This document shows, piece by piece, positions 1 to 4,873 of a stretch of DNA of 7,326 bases; positions within the stretch are counted from its first letter, which is position 1, and each line of letters starts with the position of its first letter. The position numbers and the translations under genes are program-made. Source of the stretch: Cyanobacteria bacterium OH_CFB_184 (lineage in GTDB: Bacteria > Cyanobacteriota > Vampirovibrionia > Gastranaerophilales > Gastranaerophilaceae); assembly GCA_023414155.1 (NCBI GenBank), contig JAEZOG010000193.1, positions 1 to 7,326 of the forward strand, given 5' to 3'. The notes beneath the pieces are model-generated. The model ran no database searches, was not told the DNA's origin, and worked only from the letters and a program-made list of their open reading frames with translations.

Positions 1-153
1 GACCACAACAAAGTTTATGAAATAGCTGTTAAATACAACGGTGAGATACTGGGTATTGGCAAAGGAAAATCTAAAAAAGAAGCTGAAAAAGAAGCCGCTA
101 TGGATGCCAGTATAAACTTGGGCTTAATAGTGGAGGGAAAATGTCAAATATAA
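1..153 (+). CDS. rnc: Ribonuclease III, C-terminal end (partial)
   Basis: This is the last 50 codons of a frame open from the window edge to a TAA at 151-153; the start lies outside the window. The translation reads DHNKVYEIAVKYNG, then GIGKGKSKKEAEKEAA. This is the second half of a double-stranded RNA-binding domain as found at the C-terminus of RNase III. The GKGKSKKEAEKEAA segment is the conserved KKxAE RNA-contacting helix. RNase III cleaves double-stranded RNA in rRNA and mRNA processing. The catalytic domain is not in view, so assignment rests on the dsRBD alone. Another dsRBD protein is possible, but RNase III is by far the commonest bacterial protein that ends this way. The last 13 bases overlap rpe, and the rpe ribosome binding site (GGAGGG, 132-137) lies inside this coding region, which points to coupled translation. 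Confidence 0.85.
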   Translation, partial: DHNKVYEIAVKYNGEILGIGKGKSKKEAEKEAAMDASINLGLIVEGKCQI

Positions 154-782
154 TTGTTGCTCCTTCAATTTTATCAGGGGATTTTGCAAATTTAGGTTCA
201 GACATAAAAATGCTTGAAAAAGCAGGAGCCGACTGGATCCATGTTGATGTTATGGATGGTCATTTTGTGCCTAATTTGACAATAGGAGCCCCTGTCGTTA
301 AAGCTTTAAAAAAAGTTGCATCTATTCCACTTGATGTTCACTTGATGATAGAAAATCCGCAAAAATACATAGATGATTTTGCAAAAGCAGGTTCTGACAT
401 CATCACAATCCATTTTGAGGCAGTAAAACCAAACACTGTTGAAGCAATTAAACAAATAAAAAGCTATGGAATAAAGGCAGGTCTTTCAATAAAACCAAAA
501 ACTTCTCCTGAAGAAATATTCGAATTTTTACCGCTTCTTGACCTTGTGCTAATAATGACTGTTGAACCAGGATTTGGCGGTCAAGAATTTATGCAAGATT
601 GCGCTGAAAAAATATCAGTAATAAAAGAAAATTCAGATAAAAATCTGATAATCGAAGTTGATGGCGGAATAAATGATAAAACCGCAAAAATATGCCAAAA
701 TTTTGGAGCAAACGCATTTGTTGCAGGAAACTATATTTACAAAAGTTCTAATGTTAAAGATGCGATAAATTCTTTGAGGTAA
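141..782 (+). CDS. rpe: Ribulose-phosphate 3-epimerase
   Basis: This cytosolic enzyme interconverts D-ribulose 5-phosphate and D-xylulose 5-phosphate in the non-oxidative pentose phosphate pathway. It is 213 residues, normal for the family, and a single (beta/alpha)8 barrel. Visible motifs are APSILSGDFANLG (7-19), HVDVMDGHFVPN (34-45), DVHLMIENP (65-73), the phosphate loop VEPGFGGQEF (141-150), DGGIN (174-178) and VAGNYIY near the end. The expected metal ligands are present as H34, D36, H67 and D174; D36 and D174 are the acid/base pair. Small departures from the usual pattern are IKPKT at 117-121, where I expect a form such as LNPAT, and VAGN where VAGS is commoner. The ATG at 141 follows a strong GGAGGG. 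The gene overlaps the end of rnc by 13 bp and ends 2 nt before nagA. A hexulose-6-phosphate or allulose epimerase is less likely given the full Rpe motif set. Confidence 0.95.
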   Translation: MSNIIVAPSILSGDFANLGSDIKMLEKAGADWIHVDVMDGHFVPNLTIGAPVVKALKKVASIPLDVHLMIENPQKYIDDFAKAGSDIITIHFEAVKPNTVEAIKQIKSYGIKAGLSIKPKTSPEEIFEFLPLLDLVLIMTVEPGFGGQEFMQDCAEKISVIKENSDKNLIIEVDGGINDKTAKICQNFGANAFVAGNYIYKSSNVKDAINSLR

Positions 783-784
783 AA

Positions 785-1723
785 ATGCAAAATATTAAAA
801 CATCAGACGGGTTAATTGATCAACACATTCATGGCGCTTTTGGCGTGGATTTTTGCAACTGCTCTGTAGATGAGCTAATAGATTTATCATTAAAATTGCC
901 TCTTAATGGTACTACGATGTTTTTTCCTACTTTAGTTACGGATACTGTAGAAAATTTAGGAAAACAAATCCAAGTTATTAAAAAAGCAAAAGAAAAACAG
1001 CCAAAAAACAGCGCGCAGTTAGTGGGGATTCATCTTGAAGGTCCATTTATAAACTCAGAGAAAAAAGGCATTCACGATAAGAATTGCATTTTGAAACCAA
1101 GTTTAGATGAATTTAAAAAGATTGAAGATGACATTATAAAAATCGTCACAATAGCACCGGAATTAGATGATAATCAACAATTATGCAAATACCTCAAATC
1201 AAAAGGAATCAAAGTTTCAGCAGGTCACACTCTAAGCACTGATATTTCTTGCGCAAATCAAGTTACACATCTATTTAATGCTATGGGGACAATAGACCAT
1301 AAACAAGCATCAACTGCGACTCTGGCTTTGACAAACGACGAAATTTATACAGAAATAATTGCAGACAGCATCCACGTTAATGATGAAGTATTAAAACTTG
1401 TATTTAAAATAAAACCTGAAGACAAGGTAATTTTAATTAGTGATGCCATCCCAATTGCTCATAGTAACCTAAAAGAAATGGTTTTCTGCGGCGAGAAAAT
1501 ATATCTGGCAGAGAATAAAGCAACAAATAAAATGGGTACAATAGCAGGAAGCGCAATGCTGCTAAACGACATCATCAAAAATTTAGTTTCTAAAAATATT
1601 TTGAGATTTGAAACAGCGATAAATATGGCTACTAAAAATTTGCAAAATTATCATAACCTTAAAAATAATGCGATTATTACCTGGGATGAAGAATTAAACA
1701 TAAAAGAAATAAAATTTTTATAA
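785..1723 (+). CDS. nagA: N-acetylglucosamine-6-phosphate deacetylase, shortened form
   Basis: This amidohydrolase removes acetate from N-acetylglucosamine 6-phosphate, giving glucosamine 6-phosphate in amino-sugar or peptidoglycan recycling. The active site is complete: HIH (14-16), HLEGP with metal ligand E85, SAGHT with H148, THLFNAM with H162, H197 in the ADSIHV segment, and SDA with catalytic D220. GTIAGSAM, a substrate-loop motif, follows. The HxH pair (E. coli has Q and N there) suggests the two-metal type. At 312 residues it is short, since the family usually has about 380. The HxH sits at residue 14 instead of near 59, so most of the N-terminal beta-sandwich strands are absent. The H148-H162 interval is 14 residues against 21 in E. 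coli, while the other motif intervals match within one residue. The ATG at 785 has GAGG (776-779) at good spacing. No nagB is visible in the window. Confidence 0.88.
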   Translation: MQNIKTSDGLIDQHIHGAFGVDFCNCSVDELIDLSLKLPLNGTTMFFPTLVTDTVENLGKQIQVIKKAKEKQPKNSAQLVGIHLEGPFINSEKKGIHDKNCILKPSLDEFKKIEDDIIKIVTIAPELDDNQQLCKYLKSKGIKVSAGHTLSTDISCANQVTHLFNAMGTIDHKQASTATLALTNDEIYTEIIADSIHVNDEVLKLVFKIKPEDKVILISDAIPIAHSNLKEMVFCGEKIYLAENKATNKMGTIAGSAMLLNDIIKNLVSKNILRFETAINMATKNLQNYHNLKNNAIITWDEELNIKEIKFL

Positions 1724-1746
1724 ACAAAAACGCCCTAAAATAGAGC
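1722..1746 (-). terminator. Candidate intrinsic terminator for the leftward HTH gene
   Basis: Read on the - strand, GCTCTA, a TTT loop and TAGGGC form a 6-bp hairpin with one G-U pair, followed by GTTTTTGTTT. It lies just past the nagA stop and could end leftward transcripts of the gene that stops at 2004, leaving a 3' tail of about 260 nt. On the + strand the same arms carry a C-A mismatch, so the hairpin is weaker in that direction. Confidence 0.5.
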
Positions 1747-1782
1747 TTCTCCATTTTTTATTTTCAAATTTGCAAACTTTTT

Positions 1783-1807
1783 TTAGAAAAAAAGGCAATT
1801 TTTCTAA
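1783..1807. repeat. A/T-rich inverted repeat in the convergent gap
   Basis: TTAGAAAAA (1783-1791) and TTTTTCTAA (1799-1807) are a perfect 9-bp inverted repeat around the loop AAGGCAA. Neither strand has a T-tract directly after the stem, so it is not a convincing terminator. It could be an RNA hairpin or a chance product of the A/T-rich composition. Confidence 0.4.
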
Positions 1808-1878
1808 CGCAAAATACTTTATATAAACACAGGGAATGAAATTTTTAAAAGGGGTAAATCACTCAAAAGAAATATATT

Positions 1879-1913
1879 AATCATTAATGATTTTCACTTA
1901 AAATTAATGATTT
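1879..1913. repeat. 14-bp palindrome with a repeated half-site
   Basis: AATCATTAATGATT (1879-1892) is a perfect palindrome. Its right half, extended to ATTAATGATTT, occurs at 1883-1893 and again at 1903-1913, exactly 20 bp apart or about two helical turns. This is the geometry of a protein-binding site. It lies in the gap between convergent genes, where no promoter is expected for either flanking gene. The rest of 1747-1960 holds no credible gene: the only start with a nearby purine run (ATG 1836) gives 14 codons. A (CT)6 tract is at 1927-1938. Confidence 0.4.
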
Positions 1914-1960
1914 AAACAAGGTTAAACTCTCTCTCTCTTAATATCCTCGTGTTTATTTGA

Positions 1961-1987
1961 TGTTTGCAACTGCAAACATTTTTTTTT
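1961..1987 (+). terminator. Intrinsic terminator, rightward
   Basis: TGTTTGCA and TGCAAACA (1961-1968 and 1971-1978) pair perfectly around AC, giving a realistic 7-bp stem with a 4-nt loop. Nine T residues follow directly (1979-1987). This is a standard rho-independent terminator for rightward transcripts, either the rnc-rpe-nagA operon with a 3' tail of roughly 240 nt or an unannotated short RNA starting in the gap. No T-tract follows it on the - strand. Confidence 0.7.
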
Positions 1988-2003
1988 GCAAAAAATTTGA
2001 TGT

Positions 2004-2552
2004 CTAGTTATTAGGCTTTTTTACATAGAGATTAAGAGCAACATTTTTATATAAAGAAAGCTCATTTTTTAAATTGTAAGTTTCTTTATTAAGCTCATTA
2101 ATTTTGTATCTTAAAGTTTCGTTTTCTGTTTTACATCTAATAAGTTCTACAACAACATCATCCATACCATCAAGTTTCTCGTCCATTATGGCAGAAACTT
2201 TTTCTGTTATGGCAGTTTCGATACTTTTTAAGCTTTCGATAAGCTTAACCATAGAAGCATTTTCGATTTTTTCAGATTGAACAGGAGCTTTTGTTTGAGC
2301 TTGAATCATTGCAAGCTTAGCCTGAAGTGTATTTTGTTTGGTATTAGTTGGGACATTTGACATTTTTTTCATCATTTCCACATCATCTCTCGTGAAATAA
2401 GTAAGACCTTTAGAGTCTTTCTTAGGCTTGATTGAAGCTGCTTTACATAGCTCTTGTATTTGAGAATTATCTATTTTCAGCATATCTCTAATAGACTTAG
2501 GGCTGATTAAATTATTATCTTTATTGTTTTGTTTGTTAAACTCAGTTTTCAA
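2004..2552 (-). CDS. MerR-like helix-turn-helix protein with C-terminal coiled coil
   Basis: I do not recognise this as a named family. From the TTG start proposed here it has 182 residues. Residues about 16-61 (ISPKSIRDML ... LTYFTRDDVEMM) look like a MerR-type winged helix-turn-helix: a helix, a second helix, then a short wing with aromatic YF and a final helix. A polar linker follows (about 65-100). The last 50 residues form a heptad-patterned coiled coil, with L, I, L, T, L, L and Y at a/d positions through TLRYKINELNKETYNLKNEL. The frame is open up to a TTG at 2621, but the TTG at 2550-2552 has AAAGGA six bases upstream, and a TATAAT box lies inside the longer frame, so the shorter form is preferred. 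HTH plus coiled coil at this length recalls the chromosome anchor RacA of Bacillus; that is an analogy of layout only. It lies downstream of the flagellar genes on the same strand, with its own promoter. Confidence 0.75.
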   Translation of the reverse strand: MKTEFNKQNNKDNNLISPKSIRDMLKIDNSQIQELCKAASIKPKKDSKGLTYFTRDDVEMMKKMSNVPTNTKQNTLQAKLAMIQAQTKAPVQSEKIENASMVKLIESLKSIETAITEKVSAIMDEKLDGMDDVVVELIRCKTENETLRYKINELNKETYNLKNELSLYKNVALNLYVKKPNN

Positions 2553-2589
2553 GATATTTCCTTTATTCCCAATTTTCAAACTTAAGAGT

Positions 2590-2618
2590 ATTATATTTAA
2601 AATTTTGTATAAATAGAA
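2590..2618 (-). promoter_or_regulatory. Promoter of the HTH coiled-coil gene
   Basis: On the - strand a perfect -10 box TATAAT (2590-2595) lies 17 bp from a weak -35, TTCTAT (2613-2618). The predicted start near 2583 gives a leader of about 30 nt before the AAAGGA and TTG at 2552. The weak -35, with an inverted repeat directly upstream, would fit a regulated promoter. Confidence 0.55.
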
Positions 2619-2619
2619 C

Positions 2620-2656
2620 AAAATACTAACTTATCTTTACAATAAATTAGTATTTT
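2620..2656. repeat. 10-bp perfect inverted repeat between flagellar and HTH genes
   Basis: AAAATACTAA (2620-2629) and TTAGTATTTT (2647-2656) are perfect inverted copies separated by 17 bp. Two readings are possible. It could be an operator touching the -35 region of the HTH gene, perhaps for autoregulation. Alternatively, it could be a weak A/T-rich terminator for the flagellar operon that ends at 2699, since the stem on the - strand ends in TTTTGTTC. No GC-rich terminator is visible in 2657-2698. Confidence 0.5.
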
Positions 2657-2698
2657 ATAAATATTTTAGACCCGTTTGGATTAAAAAGTTATCCCTGA

Positions 2699-3535
2699 TT
2701 AACTACTCATCAGTTCAATTGCTTGCTGTAAGAGTTGTTTATTAGTTTGGATAAGTTTATTTGAAAGCTCTATTTGCATTTTGGCTTGTTGATAATAAGT
2801 CAAGTTAGCTTTAAAATCGACGTTCGACATTTCTATCAAGCCACCTCGAACTTCACCTCTACCGATTACAGGGGTTCCTGATTCAGCTGTTTCAATAAAC
2901 TGCCCCTGATTAACTTCATATAATCCTTGAGGATTATGGAAATTCATAATTGCGACCTTATACAATGGTGTTTTAACTCTGCCATTATCGGCTTTACCAT
3001 ATAGTATGCCATCGCCTGCAAATTCGAATTCATCATATTTACCAAGGTATTTACCGTTATTTGGATCTATCCAAAGTTTGATATCTGTTGTAGGAAGAGA
3101 AACAGAACCACCATCTAATGCTGAATCAGCATAGATATCAGCATCTACAGGTTTAGTTCCCTTCATTATTTCGCCTTTGTCATTCAAAATATATCCTTGA
3201 ACGTTTTTGCCGTCTGTCGTTTTATAAACACCTTCGCCGTCAAATTTAAATTCGCCCAAACGTGTATATGCGACTTTACCTTTATCGTCACGAATAACAA
3301 AGAAACCAGTTCCCTCTAAAAAGAGATTTTCATTAGATGTCCCGGGACTAGATTTACCCTGGCCTACATTTCTAAGCGGTGAATCTGATATAGAACCTTC
3401 TAAAAATGTTTTAAAAGTGGTCTGGCTTTCTCTATAACCTGGCGTATAGATGTTCGCTAAGTTTTCAGTAAGAGAGTCTACCCACGACGCTGTTGTTTTC
3501 TGTACATTTATGGAAGTAATAAATGAATCGTTCAT
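2699..3535 (-). CDS. Flagellar hook/rod protein, FlgE/FlgF/FlgG family
   Basis: This is an axial protein of the flagellar rod or hook, exported by the flagellar type III system and polymerised outside the cell. The N-terminus has the rod-domain pattern, with ENLANIYTPGYRE (24-36) matching the family's NNIANxxTPGYK. EGTGFFVIRD (74-83) is the conserved GxGFF core motif. A middle domain includes NPQGLYEVNQGQF. The C-terminal 47 residues (EMSNVDFKANL onward) are the conserved C-terminal helix. At 278 residues the length matches FlgF or FlgG (about 250-265) better than a typical FlgE (about 400), although the position after fliK is where flgE usually lies. I therefore leave the paralogue open. The ATG at 3535 is preceded by AAGGAG 11 nt away, embedded in the last codons of the fliK-like gene, which favours coupled translation. 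No flgD lies between them. Confidence 0.85.
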   Translation of the reverse strand: MNDSFITSINVQKTTASWVDSLTENLANIYTPGYRESQTTFKTFLEGSISDSPLRNVGQGKSSPGTSNENLFLEGTGFFVIRDDKGKVAYTRLGEFKFDGEGVYKTTDGKNVQGYILNDKGEIMKGTKPVDADIYADSALDGGSVSLPTTDIKLWIDPNNGKYLGKYDEFEFAGDGILYGKADNGRVKTPLYKVAIMNFHNPQGLYEVNQGQFIETAESGTPVIGRGEVRGGLIEMSNVDFKANLTYYQQAKMQIELSNKLIQTNKQLLQQAIELMSS

Positions 3536-3541
3536 CTGTTA

Positions 3542-4186
3542 CTATTCTCCTTTATTTTTTCTTTTATCTTGCTGTTTGTGTTGTCTGTATGACAAATCAT
3601 TGTATGATAATTCCTGCTCATCAAAACGTTGTTTTAAAAAGGGAATGTTGTTTCGTAAATAATTTTCAACTGCTTTATCACCCGGAATGAACTCAGCACT
3701 GACTTTACCATTTTTGTCGACTCTCAAAATAACAGAAACGTTATTATCAAAATCAAGTCTGACGGGTTTTTGTGTTTTAAAAGCATCATCCACCATTGTC
3801 ATTAATGCTTTTGAAACATTTGCAGACTTGTATGTTGTTATTTCAGCTGCTTTATCGAGCTGTAATAACGATGCATTCATATCACCTTGGACGTTTAAGG
3901 CAAATTGCCCATTTTGAACCATATCAATAAAGAATTTTGCATCATCTTTATCAATAGTGAATGTATCATAATTAAATGCAGATTTTATATCTTTATCTAT
4001 ATTAAAACCCATAGTTCCAACGGAAGAAATAAGGTTATCAGACAAACCGGTAGTTGTATTAAACGGGAAATTAAGCATTTCTTTAAAAGGGACATCACAA
4101 GTAGCGAGGATCTCTTCGTCTCCTTTTTGAAGTTCGACGTTATTTACTTCTTGTGTCTCATTTTTGTTAGAGGAACTAACCTTCAT
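3542..4186 (-). CDS. fliK: Short FliK-like flagellar hook-length control protein
   Basis: FliK is secreted during hook assembly, measures hook length and switches the export gate to late substrates. Here the evidence is the C-terminal domain at about 140-200. It begins KPVRLDFDNNVSVILRVDKN, continues with KVSAEF, and ends with ENYLRNNIPFLKQRFDEQ and ELSYNDLSYR. This follows the hook-length domain pattern: a strand of type LxLxP/D, a strand of type VxVxLxVxxG, a strand VxxxF, then a helix of type LRxxLPxLRxxLxExG. The tail (RQHKQQDKRKNKGE) is strongly basic. The N-terminal part is acidic and polar with no recognised domain. At 214 residues it is about half the usual length, and the ruler region is short. 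The start is an ATG at 4186 with AAGGAG nine bases upstream, overlapping fliJ by 11 bp. The call depends on a divergent domain match plus its position between fliJ and a hook/rod gene. Confidence 0.7.
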   Translation of the reverse strand: MKVSSSNKNETQEVNNVELQKGDEEILATCDVPFKEMLNFPFNTTTGLSDNLISSVGTMGFNIDKDIKSAFNYDTFTIDKDDAKFFIDMVQNGQFALNVQGDMNASLLQLDKAAEITTYKSANVSKALMTMVDDAFKTQKPVRLDFDNNVSVILRVDKNGKVSAEFIPGDKAVENYLRNNIPFLKQRFDEQELSYNDLSYRQHKQQDKRKNKGE

Positions 4187-4670
4187 TGTGATATTCTCCT
4201 TCGATTAATCTTAATTCTTCAAGTAATTCTTCTTCGTTTAGGTCTCGTGTTTTTGCAAAGTGTTTTTGTACTGCTACTTCTGAAAGTCTTTTTAATTCTA
4301 TATTTTTTTCTTCGTCTTGATATACTTCATAGGCTCGTTCTTTATGTTTTTCCAGTACTTTTACAGCTTTTTCCAGTTCTACTAGTTTTTCTTTTTCCAT
4401 TTCAAGCACTTCTATTGCTTTTTGCTTATCGTCTTCTAGTTGTTCTCCTTTTTCATAAAGGTGTTTTAAGAAATTATCATACGCTTCTCTCATCATAAAA
4501 TCTGATTTAAGCATATTTATTCTTGTTGAAGAGATTTCCTGATTATTTTTGTCTATCAACCCTTCTATTCGATATACTTCTTGTTGAGCCTGTTGAACAA
4601 CTTGTAATTGTTCTTCCTTTTTTTTGATACGAAAATCAAGTATTTTCTGTAACCTGTAACGAAAAGGCAT
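4176..4670 (-). CDS. fliJ: Flagellar export protein FliJ
   Basis: FliJ is a small cytoplasmic coiled-coil protein. It inserts into the FliI ATPase ring, contacts the export gate FlhA and cycles export chaperones. The 164 residues are almost wholly alpha-helical and charged, normal for FliJ (about 145-165). The N-terminus FRYRLQKILDFRIKKKEEQL (3-22) is the typical FxFxLxxxLxxRxxxExxx opening. The C-terminal half carries the usual ELEKA ... KHKERAYEVYQDEEK ... KRLSEVA helix ending in a segment with HF. It is the first gene of the leftward flagellar block. Its ribosome binding site is weak (TAGAGT upstream of the ATG at 4670). A promoter is proposed at 4699-4727. FliI is usually encoded next to FliJ but is absent here, so other flagellar genes must lie elsewhere. 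Confidence 0.88.
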   Translation of the reverse strand: MPFRYRLQKILDFRIKKKEEQLQVVQQAQQEVYRIEGLIDKNNQEISSTRINMLKSDFMMREAYDNFLKHLYEKGEQLEDDKQKAIEVLEMEKEKLVELEKAVKVLEKHKERAYEVYQDEEKNIELKRLSEVAVQKHFAKTRDLNEEELLEELRLIEGEYHNEG

Positions 4671-4698
4671 AGTGACTCTACTCTATACGAATACATCT

Positions 4699-4727
4699 AT
4701 ATTATTAAGCATTTCTTCTTATATCGA
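4699..4727 (-). promoter_or_regulatory. Candidate leftward promoter of the flagellar genes
   Basis: On the - strand TCGATA (4722-4727, four of six matches to TTGACA) and TAATAT (4699-4704, four of six to TATAAT) are 17 bp apart. The start would be near 4692, about 20 nt before the fliJ ATG. A sigma-28-like CGATA core overlaps the -35, but no matching upstream half is clear. The assignment is tentative in such A/T-rich DNA. Confidence 0.4.
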
Positions 4728-4811
4728 TACATCCGTTTGAATGAATTACACATAGTTTTTAACGATTTAAAAGAAAAAGTCAATTCAATACTGTATTCAA
4801 ATTATATTAGC

Positions 4812-4839
4812 TAGACTATGTTTTTTATTCAGGTATAAT
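4812..4839 (+). promoter_or_regulatory. Rightward promoter of the pxpA-yvcK-panB genes
   Basis: A perfect TATAAT (4834-4839) lies 16 bp after TAGACT (4812-4817, four of six matches to TTGACA). The predicted start near 4846 leaves a leader of about 28 nt with AGGGA (4862-4866) seven bases before the ATG at 4874. A short dyad, AATAC-T-GTATT (4787-4797), sits upstream and could be an operator, though its arms are only 5 bp. Confidence 0.55.
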
Positions 4840-4873
4840 ATAACTATAGTGTTAGAATATCAGGGATTCTGTA

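Noticed and set aside
1836..1880. Short rightward ORF (ATG AAA TTT ... TAA, 14 codons) after AGGGA
   Set aside because: The AGGG is too close to the ATG for a good ribosome binding site, and the peptide (MKFLKGVNHSKEIY) has no distinguishing features. Such ORFs arise often by chance.
2553..2621. N-terminal extension of the HTH protein with a hydrophobic stretch, possible signal or membrane segment
   Set aside because: The segment overlaps a TATAAT promoter box and lies upstream of a well-placed ribosome binding site, so it is probably not translated.
3905..4498. Long + strand open frame of 197 codons antisense to fliK and fliJ
   Set aside because: It lies opposite two supported genes and its leucine/valine/phenylalanine-rich translation is what the complement of Glu/Lys-rich coiled-coil codons gives. 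No ribosome binding site or family motif was seen.
4720..4765. Sigma-28-type flagellar promoter on the - strand
   Set aside because: Only a CGATA core is present; the upstream half at the right spacing is not convincing, and a sigma-70-like pair explains the site at least as well.
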